A DNA stretch of 64,000 nt from JAAYBQ01 sp035403465 (lineage in GTDB: Bacteria > Spirochaetota > UBA4802 > UBA5550). Within the stretch, counting starts at the first letter, position 1. Every line of letters begins with the position of its first letter. Below the pieces are notes generated by a model, which was not told the origin of the DNA, did not search any database, and saw only the letters and a program-made list of their open reading frames with translations. Both the position numbers and the translations under genes were made by a program. Positions 8,420-17,739 of the stretch are shown one piece after another. The DNA lies in assembly GCA_035403465.1 (NCBI GenBank), contig DAONFG010000006.1, positions 1 through 64,000 of the forward strand, written 5' to 3'.

Positions 8420-9877
8420 ATGAAAAAAATCCTGAATATATTCATTTACCTTGTGACAACAGCCCTGGCACTTTCTGTATTATGCTGCGGGGGTGATCCA
8501 GACTCACCCGGCACCCCTGTTAACAGCGGCCCTCCGGTAAACGGATTCAATTCTTCCGACTACGGCTACGCGGTGTATGATGTTGAACATCACCGTCTTG
8601 TAATGGACCACAACATATACTCGCCCTTTATACCGGCATCTGTTACAAAACTGGTTACAGCAATATTTGCCTTTCAAACGCTCGGCCCGGACTTCACATT
8701 CAGCACAGACATTTTCTATACCGGTAAAATCAGTAAGGGCGTAATCACCGGCGACATATACATCAAAGGGAGCGGCGATCCCGAACTCTCGGTTTCCGGT
8801 CTTGCACTTCTTGCCCATAAACTGAAAGACGAGGGCGTAACCGCAGTACAGGGCAACTTCTATTACGATGAATCCGCAGTGAAGACGCAGGAGATGCTTG
8901 ACCCGAACATGGCGGACTACGCGCCGTATAACAGCGGGATAGGCGCATTAAACCTGAACAAAAATACTATCCAGGTGGTCAGGCGGAAGGGGGGAAATGA
9001 TAATTCATTCTACTACGACTTCCTGCCGTCTGTAAGCTCCATAACATCGGAAATTAATGAAGGGACTCCTGTCTTCCCCTTCGTCAGCTACAGCTACAGG
9101 AACCGGAAAGAGACCTGGCTCCTGCCCTCGAAAAATATCATTGCGCCAAGGTACCAGCTCCCGGTTAAACACACGGGGAGTTACACGGCATCTGTATTTT
9201 CAGGACTCTGTTCGATCCATGGGATAAAGCTTAAAGATCCCCTGCCCGGAACGATCCCCGGAAACTCAAAAAACTTATGCAGCCATACGGGGCGGACCTT
9301 AAGCGAAATAATTCCCGACATGCTCATCTCGAGCGACAACCTCACGGCAGAGGTACTCGGACGTACTGCATGTAAACAATATTCCAACGATGCCGGGCAC
9401 AACATAAACTTCCCTGAAGCCGCGGATCTGTTCTTCAGGGAAGAATTCACTTCTGTTACACAGGGCGGATTCATACTGGCCAATGCCTCAGGATTATCCA
9501 CACGCAACAGGCTCACACCCGAACAGGCAGTAGCGGTTCTGATTACACTTTCACGCGACTATAATCTCGAGGATATGCTGCCCATGTCCGGTGAAAGCGG
9601 CACCCTGAAGTCCAGGCTGGATACACCTGAAACTGCATACAGGGTATACGCAAAAACCGGGAGCATCTCATATTCATCGGCGCTTGCAGGCCTTTTCTAC
9701 GGTGCATCAGGTAAAAAGTACATGTTTGCCCTCTTCATTGACAGCAAGGATAGCCGTGCAATTCTTGACAGCAAAAAGTCAAGGGAGAAATCCGATTCAG
9801 ACGCTGCGGGTAAATGGTCAAAGAAGGCATCCGATGCAGCTGATGATTTCATCAGCACTATTATCCGGACACTTTAG
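8420..9877 (+). CDS. dacB: D-alanyl-D-alanine carboxypeptidase/endopeptidase, PBP4 (S13) family, probable lipoprotein
   Basis: A penicillin-binding protein that trims or cleaves peptidoglycan cross-links. The active-site motifs are SVTK (SxxK, in IPASVTKLVTA), SDN (SxN, in ISSDNLTAE) and KTG (AKTGSISYSSALAG). The large insert between SxxK and SxN is typical of S13. The start at 8420 opens a signal peptide (MKKILNIFIYLVTTALALS) ending in VLCCGG, a relaxed lipobox like those of spirochaetes. The protein is therefore likely lipid-anchored. The upstream in-frame extension from 8294 is not protein-like. It is monocistronic and divergent from murJ, so both neighbours of this intergenic region serve cell-wall synthesis. 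Confidence 0.9.
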   Translation: MKKILNIFIYLVTTALALSVLCCGGDPDSPGTPVNSGPPVNGFNSSDYGYAVYDVEHHRLVMDHNIYSPFIPASVTKLVTAIFAFQTLGPDFTFSTDIFYTGKISKGVITGDIYIKGSGDPELSVSGLALLAHKLKDEGVTAVQGNFYYDESAVKTQEMLDPNMADYAPYNSGIGALNLNKNTIQVVRRKGGNDNSFYYDFLPSVSSITSEINEGTPVFPFVSYSYRNRKETWLLPSKNIIAPRYQLPVKHTGSYTASVFSGLCSIHGIKLKDPLPGTIPGNSKNLCSHTGRTLSEIIPDMLISSDNLTAEVLGRTACKQYSNDAGHNINFPEAADLFFREEFTSVTQGGFILANASGLSTRNRLTPEQAVAVLITLSRDYNLEDMLPMSGESGTLKSRLDTPETAYRVYAKTGSISYSSALAGLFYGASGKKYMFALFIDSKDSRAILDSKKSREKSDSDAAGKWSKKASDAADDFISTIIRTL

Positions 9878-9911
9878 GGCATGCGGTACGCAGAAGGGTC
9901 CCCCTTTATAC

Positions 9912-9938
9912 TTGACAAAAGCATGTATCAGATAAAAT
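9912..9938 (+). promoter_or_regulatory. Candidate sigma-70-type promoter
   Basis: TTGACA at 9912-9917 and TAAAAT at 9933-9938 are separated by 15 bp. It lies about 95 bp upstream of the TPR gene. The spacing is short and the -10 lies in an AT-rich palindrome (GATAAAAT...ATTTTATC), so support is modest. Confidence 0.35.
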
Positions 9939-10033
9939 TTATTTTATCAGGACCAATCCCGCGTTACTGCGTCTTAAAGAAGCTATGCGCGGCACGTTTT
10001 AATACTTAAAAACCCGGCTTGCAGGATACGATG

Positions 10034-11626
10034 ATGAAGCGATACATATACATCATACTCATACTGGCGCTCTGTACGCCGCTCCACTCCCAGTCATACC
10101 ACTCAATGGGCAGGTCTGCCTATGTCTATAAAAATTACGATAAAGCCCGTGAAATGTTTCTCAAGGATATACAGCAGAACGACAGGGGTGATTCCTACTA
10201 TTTCCTGGGTGAGATCGAAAAGAATGAGAAGAATTACGATCTTGCCATGACCTATTTCCTGGGAGCCATCGAGCGGAATACAACAAGGAAATACCTGGTG
10301 AATGCGTACTGGAACCTGATCATCCTCTACGAGGAGAAGGGGGATTACGGCAATGTTGTAAAATACTGCAGACTCATGTGGCAGAAGACAGGCGATAGTT
10401 CTGCGAAGAAAAAAATTGAAAGCCTCACAAACAAGCTGCTCTGGAGCTCCAGCGAGGAGGCGATCACACGATATGAAAACGGTATGGACTCCTTAAAAAA
10501 AGGGAACAGGGATGAGGCAATGATACTTTTCCGTGAAGCCCTGACCTTTGACAGCCTCTTCCTTGCACCTAAATTTGAACTGGGCATGTACGCATACAAC
10601 AGCGGAAACGAGGGTGAAGCCCTCAATTACCTGAGCCCCATTGCTGACAGGATACCGTATTACACGGAAGTACAGCTTATAGTGGCAAACATCAATTACA
10701 ATAACCGCAACTTCAGCAGGGCTGCGTTGAACTTTACATCGATCATAGACTTCGGGTTCAGCGACAAACAGACCGAAACAGACTGCTACCTGAAACGCGG
10801 CATATGCTACTACAACATGGGTGATTTTGACAGGGCTGAGCAGGACATATCATCAGTTTCAGGGAGCATAAAAAGTAATCCTGAACCTCTCATCGTGCTT
10901 GCCGCAATCTACATCAAAAAAAGAAATTACGACGAGGCGATGAAGGTCCTCTCGAGGGCGGAATCGATCTCTCCCGATGACCCGATGATACTTTACCAGA
11001 CAGGGAGCATCTATTATCACAAGAATGACTGGAAGTATGTATCATACTTTGACAGGCTGCACGACATTATACTCAGGAAAAATCCCGCTGATTACAGTAA
11101 ATACCTCAAGGCGTTCAAGCTGCTTGCACAGGCCCATTTTGAAAAGAAAAACTGGTACCGGGCCGCAGAGATTTCCGAATCATACCTGCAGAACACAAAA
11201 GATTATGATATCACGCTCATTTCAGGTAAATCATATTTCTACATGGAAAAATACGATAAGTCGATCGAACAGCTGGAAAAAATATCACTCAGGTACAATG
11301 ATGAACTCTACCTTGCACAGGCAAACGCAAGGACAGGACGCAGGGAAAAATCTATTGCTATCCTTAAACGGATCATATTTGATCCGGCAATCCGAAAAGA
11401 GGCGCTAAAGGACAGCCAGCTCAAGGTCTACATAGAGGAGATCGACAAACAGAACACACAACAAAACAAAATCCAGGAGAAACCTGTCGTTGACAACAAG
11501 CAGGCCACTGATGATAAAACCGGTAACACCACAACGGATGACACGACAAAACAGGATCAGGGTACTACAACAAACATTGACGAAATAAAAACCGAAAAGG
11601 ATGCTGAAAGTGTTAAAGATCAATAA
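10034..11626 (+). CDS. Secreted TPR-repeat protein
   Basis: A signal peptide (MKRYIYIILILALCTPLHS, cleavage before QSYH) is followed by many tetratricopeptide units. Examples are AYVYKNYDKAREMFLKDI, YYFLGEIEKNEKNYDLAMTYF and CYYNMGDFDRAEQDI. The last 50 residues are a low-complexity Asp/Thr/Lys/Gln tail. The protein is probably periplasmic and acts as a scaffold. AGGA at 10023-10026 lies 7 nt before the ATG at 10034; ATG 10031 is the alternative. Its 3' end overlaps the next gene, an ABC-like ATPase, by 26 bp, indicating coupled translation. The function is not known. Confidence 0.8.
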   Translation: MKRYIYIILILALCTPLHSQSYHSMGRSAYVYKNYDKAREMFLKDIQQNDRGDSYYFLGEIEKNEKNYDLAMTYFLGAIERNTTRKYLVNAYWNLIILYEEKGDYGNVVKYCRLMWQKTGDSSAKKKIESLTNKLLWSSSEEAITRYENGMDSLKKGNRDEAMILFREALTFDSLFLAPKFELGMYAYNSGNEGEALNYLSPIADRIPYYTEVQLIVANINYNNRNFSRAALNFTSIIDFGFSDKQTETDCYLKRGICYYNMGDFDRAEQDISSVSGSIKSNPEPLIVLAAIYIKKRNYDEAMKVLSRAESISPDDPMILYQTGSIYYHKNDWKYVSYFDRLHDIILRKNPADYSKYLKAFKLLAQAHFEKKNWYRAAEISESYLQNTKDYDITLISGKSYFYMEKYDKSIEQLEKISLRYNDELYLAQANARTGRREKSIAILKRIIFDPAIRKEALKDSQLKVYIEEIDKQNTQQNKIQEKPVVDNKQATDDKTGNTTTDDTTKQDQGTTTNIDEIKTEKDAESVKDQ

Positions 11627-12383
11627 TCTTGCATGCACGGTTAAAAACCGGAAGATCCTTGACGGTATAAACCTTGAAGTACAGGAGAACGAAATACTGG
11701 GAATCACTGGCGGTCCATGTTGCGGGAAGTCGCTCATGCTGAACGTACTTTCAGGGAACTATGATAAATACACAGGCGAAATACTTCTTAATGGCCGGGA
11801 ACTCCGGGCAACACCCTCAGGTGAACTGAAACAGGCTGCATCACTCTGCTCATTCACTGACCGCGGTTACAGCCCCGAAGCAACAGTCTTTGACACAATC
11901 ATCAGCAGCAGAAGAAGGCGCAAATCCATATTCACTCCGTACACTGACACAGACCGGGAAGATACCGCAAGGTGCATTGACCAGCTCAGGCTTACACCCT
12001 ATTCTAATGAACGGTTGAAGAATGTTTCTGAATCAGTTGTCCGCATGTCACTAATTGCATCCTCGGTTATGTCGGAGTGCAGGCTGCTGCTCCTTGACTC
12101 TCCCGAGACAGGTTCAGGCTACAGGCAGAGGTCAGACATCACGGCATTTATTAAAAAATACGCCGCATACGCGGAAAAGACCATAATCATCGCATCATCT
12201 GACCTGAACTTTCTCGCGGCCTGCTGCGACCGGATAATAGTTCTTGAAAACGGTAAAATCGCAGCAGAAGGAAATTCTGAAATGATTGATGAGAAGTTCA
12301 TGAAACGTTTTTTTAATATCGAGGTAATGATATCGAGGAACGTGGTTACGTCACTTCCGGAAATACATGTTATTGAATCCTGA
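11601..12383 (+). CDS. Degenerate ABC transporter ATPase-like protein
   Basis: The fold is that of an ABC nucleotide-binding domain. Walker A is intact (GGPCCGKS, residues 37-44) and the D-loop/H-loop region and the tail (RIIVLENGKIAAEG) align well. Three catalytic elements are altered, however. The Q-loop glutamine is absent (SLCSFTDRGYSPE). The LSGGQ signature reads VSESVVR (142-148). Walker B ends in DS rather than DE (LLLLDSPETG, S167), and the H-loop histidine is a serine (IIIASSDLN). It probably binds ATP but hydrolyses it poorly, if at all. No permease gene is adjacent; it overlaps the TPR gene. A regulatory or structural role is inferred. Confidence 0.75.
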   Translation: MLKVLKINNLACTVKNRKILDGINLEVQENEILGITGGPCCGKSLMLNVLSGNYDKYTGEILLNGRELRATPSGELKQAASLCSFTDRGYSPEATVFDTIISSRRRRKSIFTPYTDTDREDTARCIDQLRLTPYSNERLKNVSESVVRMSLIASSVMSECRLLLLDSPETGSGYRQRSDITAFIKKYAAYAEKTIIIASSDLNFLAACCDRIIVLENGKIAAEGNSEMIDEKFMKRFFNIEVMISRNVVTSLPEIHVIES

Positions 12384-12387
12384 AAGA

Positions 12388-12729
12388 TCAGGTATAGAAT
12401 TCGATCTTGGTCTTCCCCTCTTCAGGGCTCTCTGCAAATAAGAGGTGTGTATACATCTCGGCGTAGTCAATAAGGTCGCGTATTTCACTGCCCGCACCAA
12501 GTATTATAACACGTTGTCCCCGGTCTCGCGCAATATATGAAACTTCAAGCAGGGCGTTAAGGCCGGATGAGGTGATAAAATCCACATGGTCCATGTTAAG
12601 CATTATGCTGCTTCTTTCGGTAAGGTTATGCACCACGGACTTGAAACCATCCGCAGAGAGTGTTGTAAGGTCACCTGAAAGATCCAGTATGCCCTGACCG
12701 TCATGGTATCTGAGTGAGTAATTGATCAT
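12388..12729 (-). CDS. STAS-domain protein, anti-anti-sigma factor type
   Basis: A 113-residue single STAS domain. The segment DFITSSGLNALLEV contains the serine that SpoIIAA/RsbV-type proteins use as the phosphorylation switch. Such proteins bind anti-sigma kinases or other partners according to phosphorylation. No RsbW-like kinase or PP2C phosphatase gene is nearby, so the partner is unknown. It converges on the degenerate ABC ATPase gene, leaving 4 bp between stop codons, and lies 23 bp beyond the Nudix gene. An AGG motif lies 3 nt before the ATG. Confidence 0.85.
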   Translation of the reverse strand: MINYSLRYHDGQGILDLSGDLTTLSADGFKSVVHNLTERSSIMLNMDHVDFITSSGLNALLEVSYIARDRGQRVIILGAGSEIRDLIDYAEMYTHLLFAESPEEGKTKIEFYT

Positions 12730-12752
12730 TACCTGCTCTCCTCCGCCTGTTT

Positions 12753-13202
12753 TTACTTCCAGAGCTTTCCTATGTACCTGCTCCTGCTGAACCCCTCCCT
12801 CATGATAGAAACAAGGTCGTCATTAATGGGTGGGTATATTGTAATATCCTTAATTTCATTTTCGGTAAAAAAGCGAAAATCATAAAGTCTCTCATCATCT
12901 CCTAGCCGGAATTCACCCGACTCGTACCTGCAGGCAAAACAGAGATTCACCACATGCCTGTTGCCCTCGGGATCGATCGAATCCGAAACCATCGAGATTT
13001 CATCAACATCAATAGAGACATTAAGCTCCTCGTGGAACTCCCTGCAGAGCGCCTCTTTCAGGCTTTCGCCGTAATCAACACCGCCGCCGGGCAGCAGCCA
13101 GTAGATCTCATTATTTTTCCTGTGTGCAATAAGCAGCAGTTTGTCCTGATCAATCAGGATTCCGCAGACCCGGATACGGACATTTTTGCCCGAATCCGTC
13201 AA
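12753..13202 (-). CDS. Nudix hydrolase
   Basis: The Nudix box GGVDYGESLKEALCREFHEE matches Gx5Ex7REUxEExGU and continues LNVS. The family hydrolyses nucleoside diphosphates linked to other groups; the substrate here cannot be read from sequence. Length (149 residues) is normal. Translation probably starts at a TTG whose TTGA overlaps the rnc stop by 4 nt, so it should be coupled to RNase III synthesis. Confidence 0.88.
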   Translation of the reverse strand: MTDSGKNVRIRVCGILIDQDKLLLIAHRKNNEIYWLLPGGGVDYGESLKEALCREFHEELNVSIDVDEISMVSDSIDPEGNRHVVNLCFACRYESGEFRLGDDERLYDFRFFTENEIKDITIYPPINDDLVSIMREGFSRSRYIGKLWK

Positions 13203-13960
13203 ATCTCTTCACCGCCCTTTTCGATACGTTTGAGCACCTCTTCAGCGGCCAGCATCTCGGCCTTTCTCTTGCTGGTTCCCCGGCCAAGGGCTGCTTCTTT
13301 GCCATTAATTATAAGTTTTACAATGAATTCCTTTTTATGGTCAGGGCCCCGCTCCTCGACCACCTCGTATACAGGCCGTTCGCGGAATTTCTTCTGAACA
13401 TATTCCTGGAGCGTGGTTTTCGGGTCACGCAGGTAGGTCATGCGGTCTATACGTTCAATATCCTTTTTTAGAAGGGATAGTACAAATTTTCTGCATTCTT
13501 TAAGACCTGAGTCAAGGTAAACCGCGCCTATAAGTGCTTCAAAAGAGTTCGCAAGAATAGATGACCTGTCCCTGCCGCCGCTTAGTTCCTCCCCTTTACC
13601 CATGAGCAGAAAACTTCCAAGGTTGAAGTCACGGGCGACCTTGGCAAGTGTTGTTTCGGAAACTACTGCTGATTTAATCTTTGCAAGATCGCCTTCGGGG
13701 TAATCCTCAAATCTTTTAAACAGGTATTCGTTAACAATGAGTCCAAGAACCGAATCACCAAGATACTCAAGGCGTTCGTTGTCCTTTATCTTTTCTGCGG
13801 ATGATTCGTTTACGTATGAGCGGTGTATAAGCGACCTGTTGAGGAGGCCTTTATCCTTGAATTTGACCTGGATAATGTTCTGGAGTGAGATGAGCTGCCT
13901 TGACCTGAACCTTTTACCGTCAGATTCGGCGATCTCTTTTTTTTTATTCCGCGTATTCAT
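13199..13960 (-). CDS. rnc: Ribonuclease III
   Basis: Double-strand-specific endoribonuclease for rRNA and mRNA processing. The catalytic signature ERLEYLGDSVLGL is present, as is the second acidic site in NSFEALIGAVYLDSG. A C-terminal dsRNA-binding domain (DPKTTLQEYVQKKF... GRGTSKRKAEMLAAEEVL) completes the standard layout. The start at 13960 (MNTRNKKKE) follows the acpP stop by 4 nt and yields 253 residues. A longer frame from 14017 would overlap acpP and is disfavoured. The acpP-rnc neighbourhood is common in bacteria. Confidence 0.95.
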   Translation of the reverse strand: MNTRNKKKEIAESDGKRFRSRQLISLQNIIQVKFKDKGLLNRSLIHRSYVNESSAEKIKDNERLEYLGDSVLGLIVNEYLFKRFEDYPEGDLAKIKSAVVSETTLAKVARDFNLGSFLLMGKGEELSGGRDRSSILANSFEALIGAVYLDSGLKECRKFVLSLLKKDIERIDRMTYLRDPKTTLQEYVQKKFRERPVYEVVEERGPDHKKEFIVKLIINGKEAALGRGTSKRKAEMLAAEEVLKRIEKGGEEI

Positions 13961-13964
13961 AATG

Positions 13965-14222
13965 TCAGGACTGCTTCCCTTTTCCTGATTTTTTATCCAC
14001 ATACATGCAGATATCACGAATAGTATTAAGTCCTACGGTGTCATCCTCGGGAATTTCAATACCAAACTCAACCTCGAATGCGATAACAAGTTCCACTATG
14101 TCTATTGAATCCGCTCCAAGATCGGCAAGCACCGAAGCATCATCTGAAAGTTTATCCGCGTTTATCTCAAGCTGGTTTGCTATGATTTTTTTTACTCTCG
14201 TAACTGTATCGTTCATCTGCAT
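13965..14222 (-). CDS. acpP: Acyl carrier protein
   Basis: The 85-residue protein carries fatty-acyl chains on a 4'-phosphopantetheine attached to the serine of GADSIDIVELV. This is a DSI variant of the usual DSL motif. The acidic helix II (FEVEFGIEIPEDD) is typical. It lies upstream of rnc on the same strand and downstream of rpmF across a hairpin. Confidence 0.95.
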   Translation of the reverse strand: MQMNDTVTRVKKIIANQLEINADKLSDDASVLADLGADSIDIVELVIAFEVEFGIEIPEDDTVGLNTIRDICMYVDKKSGKGKQS

Positions 14223-14282
14223 GACCTGGTTTCTGTTGGTTTTTAATACAAAATCCCGGAATTTTGTCTGTCAAGTACTAAT

Positions 14283-14320
14283 AAAAAAAGGGATACCCTC
14301 AGGAACCCCTTTTTTTTAAG
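14283..14320 (-). terminator. Hairpin with T-tracts between rpmF and acpP
   Basis: AAAAAAAGGG at the left and CCCCTTTTTTTT at the right pair around an internal ACCCTCAGGAA segment that can also pair partly. Both strands end in a T-run, so it may act in either direction. It probably partly terminates rpmF transcription before acpP. Confidence 0.6.
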
Positions 14321-14336
14321 AAAAAAGATTTTAAGA

Positions 14337-14528
14337 TCAGTCACTAATTTTAACCTTCTTTTCAACAACAAGCTCATTCTTGTAATATCCGCATTCCGGA
14401 CAAACCCTGTGTGGCATTGTATATACGCCGCATTTGGGACAGGGCCTCAGATTCGGTGCACCTATCGCCTCGTGAGCTCTTCTCATTCTCGATTTTGACT
14501 TTGATTTTTTTCTCTTTGGTACTGGCAC
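14337..14528 (-). CDS. rpmF: 50S ribosomal protein L32
   Basis: A small basic zinc-ribbon ribosomal protein. It begins MPVPKRKKSKSKSRMRRAH and has the CPKCG...CPECG pair of zinc-binding knuckles. The 63-residue length is normal. Association with acpP is a conserved fatty-acid/ribosome neighbourhood, although plsX and fab genes are missing here. Confidence 0.96.
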   Translation of the reverse strand: MPVPKRKKSKSKSRMRRAHEAIGAPNLRPCPKCGVYTMPHRVCPECGYYKNELVVEKKVKISD

Positions 14529-14678
14529 TGTCAGACTCCATATATCATCAGATTTTAAACCCTATATTTTTCACAAAACGGGATTCTAAAGGAAACTACA
14601 TATAAAACAATGATTTTATTAAAAACAGGCAGACCCCTTTTTATGTCAAGCCCTATTTAAACTTAATACCAAAATATA

Positions 14679-15371
14679 CTATTTAGGCATTGACAGGAGG
14701 AAAAGTCTCTCCTTTGCCTTATCAGCGTATGGCGACTGGGGGTAATCGTTCCGTACCTGGTTAAAAAACTCTCGCGCTTTTGCATTGTCGCCTTTCAGCG
14801 CATAAAGCCTCCCGGTATTATACATCATCTGGTCCATTACTACCATGAAATCCTTATTTTCGGAATACTTTGATATAAGGGTAATCGCCTGGTCATATTT
14901 GCCCATCTCTTCAAGACAGACCGCAGCCTTGTTTACAGCTAGAGGCACAAAGAGTGTATCGCTTGATGATTCGCCCGCAAATGCAAGGTAATACTCCATG
15001 GATTCCTGGTACTTTTTTTCATCAAAAAGGATTGATGCAAGCAGAAATGTACTCATATCCTTGACATGGCCTGTCTTTGCTTCTTTAACTAAAAGTATCA
15101 GATCCTCCCTGCACTTCGCAACAGTTTCCGGGTTTGCCGAACCTGCTTTGTACGTATCCATAATTGCATCAAGCCTGCCCCTCTCTTTGGATGCAATATG
15201 GCCGTAGACAAAATCCACTGCGATAAGAATTGCGATGACAGAGAGAACCGCAATTGTTACATACTTTACTTTTTTGCGGTTTTCACGTACAAATTCCTTA
15301 ACGGTCATAATATACCGTTCAATTACGTTTCTTTTAATCTCAATATTTCTTCCTGACTTCTTATTTGCCAT
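14679..15371 (-). CDS. Membrane-anchored TPR protein, YfgM-like
   Basis: The first 35 residues are basic and cytoplasmic. One membrane helix (YVTIAVLSVIAILIAVDFVY, about 38-57) follows, then a periplasmic domain with TPR-like helices (KKYQESMEYYLAF, GKYDQAITLISKY, GDNAKAREFFNQV). The topology resembles YfgM/ancillary SecYEG translocon subunits, but homology is inferred only from layout. It begins 3 nt after the rpsA stop, so it belongs to the cmk-rpsA transcript. Confidence 0.7.
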   Translation of the reverse strand: MANKKSGRNIEIKRNVIERYIMTVKEFVRENRKKVKYVTIAVLSVIAILIAVDFVYGHIASKERGRLDAIMDTYKAGSANPETVAKCREDLILLVKEAKTGHVKDMSTFLLASILFDEKKYQESMEYYLAFAGESSSDTLFVPLAVNKAAVCLEEMGKYDQAITLISKYSENKDFMVVMDQMMYNTGRLYALKGDNAKAREFFNQVRNDYPQSPYADKAKERLFLLSMPK

Positions 15372-15374
15372 GGT

Positions 15375-17048
15375 CTATTTCTTTTCTCCAAGATCAATAT
15401 TAATCATATCACCTAGTGTAACCCTGTTGGGGCTGGTCTGCCTGAGAATTTTGCTGACCTCTTCTTTCTCGGACATAATTTCAAAATGCTTTATACTGAG
15501 CGACAGTCTCTTCTTCGTAACATCAACATCAATAACAACAGCGTCGATGCTGTCCCCTACCTTAAAGTATTCCTCAAGTTTCTCGATCCTGTGCCGTGAA
15601 ACTTCAGAAATATGTATCAGGCCTTCAACTTCATCATCAAGCTTCAGGAAAAGACCGAAGGGTGTTATACCCGAAATTGTTCCATGAACTTTTGTCCTTG
15701 GAGGGTACTTCTCTTTTACAGCTTCCCATGGAGACCTGGTGAGCTGTTTCGCGCCACATGAAATCTTCATTTCTTTTTTATTTACTTCAAGAATTTTAAA
15801 TTCAATCTCCTGGCCTGCTTTATACTGTGTATTCAGCTCCTTTGAGGTCTCATCCCATGAAAGGTCCGATATGTGTATCAGGCCGTCGATCCCATCTTCG
15901 AGTTCAACAAAAAGGCCGAACTTTACGACCTTGCGCACAGGCCTCTTGTGCACTGAACCTGCCGGGTACTTCTGATCTATTATATCCCACGGATTCGGCT
16001 GCATCTGCCTGTAGCTCAGGGCCAGCTTTTTATCCTCCTTGTTGATTGAAAGAACCTTGAATTCGACCTCGGCCCCTTTCTCAAGATAATCCTTAACATC
16101 GGCATTGTTCTTTGTCCATGAAAGCTCCGAGTTGCTCACAAAACCCTCAACGTCCTCCTCAACCTGAACAAAAGCGCCTATGGCCGTAATGGTTACAACC
16201 TTTCCCTTTATGACAGATCCCGGTGCATACCTGCTGTCTATGTCTGACCATGGATCGTCTTTAAGCTGCTTCATGCCGAGTGAAATCCTGCTATCTTCTT
16301 TGTTTATTGTAAGGATAATAAAGTCCCTGACCTCACCCTGTTTGAGCAGTTTCCTCTGCTTGAAGACCTTTTTCCATGACATATCGTTCCTGTGAAGGAG
16401 CGCATCGATTCCATCAACCCTTACGAAAGCCCCGAACTCAACGAATTTGACGACTTCACCCTGAACTGTGTCGCCGGCTTTATGTTTTAAAACAAATTCT
16501 TCCCAGTTCTTCTTATTCTTTTCATCAAGAAAATCCTTCCTTGAAACAATGGCGGATTTCTTCCTTGTATCAACACTCTTAACAAGGAATTCATAGTCAT
16601 CATCCGACTCACTGATACTTTTGATATCTGCGGTGAGCGAATATGGAAGGAACAGGATAACGCCGCCGCAGTTGATCATCTTCCCTTTACCCGAGGATGA
16701 CTTGATCTTACCCTTGATTATCCTGTTGCCGCTGTTATATGACGCGATAAAATCGCCCCATCCTTTTTCAAGCTCTGCAGCTTTTTTTGAAAAATGGTAG
16801 ACTCCATCAACAAGTTTTCTGCTTACAAGCTTCACATCAAAGACTTCACCCGGTTCAGGTATTTTAGCAAATTCATCCAGCGGAACCCTGCCGTCTGATT
16901 TCATCCCGACATTGACATACGCAAAACCGGAATCCAGGGTTACAACTTCGCCTTTTACTATCATACCCTGCTGCATTTCATCAAAAGCTGAATCAGCGAC
17001 TGATTCCATGTCGATAGCTTCGAAATTGTCATCTTTGATTGGACTCAT
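15375..17048 (-). CDS. rpsA: 30S ribosomal protein S1
   Basis: An RNA-binding ribosomal protein that brings mRNA to the 30S subunit. Six S1 OB-fold repeats can be followed. The later ones have canonical cores such as GAFVQVEEDVEGFVSNSELSW, GLFVELEDGIDGLIHISDLSW and GLFLKLDDEVEGLIHISEVS. The first two are more diverged, as is usual for the ribosome-docking end. The start at 17048 (MSPIKDDN) has AAGGTG 6 nt upstream; a GTG at 17057 is less likely. The 557-residue length fits. It follows cmk with little spacing, the common cmk-rpsA pairing. Confidence 0.95.
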   Translation of the reverse strand: MSPIKDDNFEAIDMESVADSAFDEMQQGMIVKGEVVTLDSGFAYVNVGMKSDGRVPLDEFAKIPEPGEVFDVKLVSRKLVDGVYHFSKKAAELEKGWGDFIASYNSGNRIIKGKIKSSSGKGKMINCGGVILFLPYSLTADIKSISESDDDYEFLVKSVDTRKKSAIVSRKDFLDEKNKKNWEEFVLKHKAGDTVQGEVVKFVEFGAFVRVDGIDALLHRNDMSWKKVFKQRKLLKQGEVRDFIILTINKEDSRISLGMKQLKDDPWSDIDSRYAPGSVIKGKVVTITAIGAFVQVEEDVEGFVSNSELSWTKNNADVKDYLEKGAEVEFKVLSINKEDKKLALSYRQMQPNPWDIIDQKYPAGSVHKRPVRKVVKFGLFVELEDGIDGLIHISDLSWDETSKELNTQYKAGQEIEFKILEVNKKEMKISCGAKQLTRSPWEAVKEKYPPRTKVHGTISGITPFGLFLKLDDEVEGLIHISEVSRHRIEKLEEYFKVGDSIDAVVIDVDVTKKRLSLSIKHFEIMSEKEEVSKILRQTSPNRVTLGDMINIDLGEKK

Positions 17049-17058
17049 ACCTAACACC

Positions 17059-17739
17059 TTACTTTTTATGGATATCCTGACTGTTTATTATCTGTTTAAG
17101 CTTTTCCACGACTTCGTTAAAATTCATTGACGAGGTATCGAGAAAAACTGCATCATCAGCGCGTTTAAGGGCACCGAACTCCCTGCTGGAATCATTAAAG
17201 TCCCGCTGTATAATCTGATTTCTGATAGAATTTTCGTCAACATTTTTTCCCTGCTCCATGTACTCTTTAACCCTGCGGGCAGTGCGTTGATCAACCGATG
17301 CATCGAGGTAAACCTTTACTGAAGCATCGGGAAATACAACTGTGCCTATGTCCCTGCCGTCTATGATTATAGAGTTTTCACCCGCCCATCTCCTGAGCAG
17401 CACATTCACATATTCCCTGACTCCCCTGTTATCCGAAAAAAAGCCTATGCTTTTACTGATCCTTTCATCGCGTATTTCCAGTGAAACATCGCTTCCGTTA
17501 AGGATTGTGCTGACAGATCCGTCCGGTTTGAAAACCTGTAAAATTTCTATCCCGGCAAGGTCCGCAACAGGATCATGTTCACGGTGAGAATCACCATATT
17601 TTTCAAGAAAATAAAGTGTTATCGCCCGGTATATAGCGCCGGAATCAATATACTGCATGCCAAGATCAAGCGCTGTTTTTCTGCAGACGCTGCTTTTACC
17701 TGATCCGGCAGGCCCGTCTACTGCTGCCACAAGTCTCAA
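17059..17739 (-). CDS. cmk: Cytidylate kinase
   Basis: Transfers phosphate from ATP to CMP/dCMP. The P-loop is DGPAGSGKSSVC at the N-terminus. The conserved segments YIDSGAIYRAIT and IIDGRDIGTVVFPDA belong to this family. The start at 17739 is a TTG (reading MRLVAAVDGPAGSGK). It has AAGGCGG 6 nt upstream and gives 226 residues, almost exactly the E. coli length. The longer frame from 17868 adds a leader with no homology and runs through several hairpins. Confidence 0.93.
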   Translation of the reverse strand: MRLVAAVDGPAGSGKSSVCRKTALDLGMQYIDSGAIYRAITLYFLEKYGDSHREHDPVADLAGIEILQVFKPDGSVSTILNGSDVSLEIRDERISKSIGFFSDNRGVREYVNVLLRRWAGENSIIIDGRDIGTVVFPDASVKVYLDASVDQRTARRVKEYMEQGKNVDENSIRNQIIQRDFNDSSREFGALKRADDAVFLDTSSMNFNEVVEKLKQIINSQDIHKK

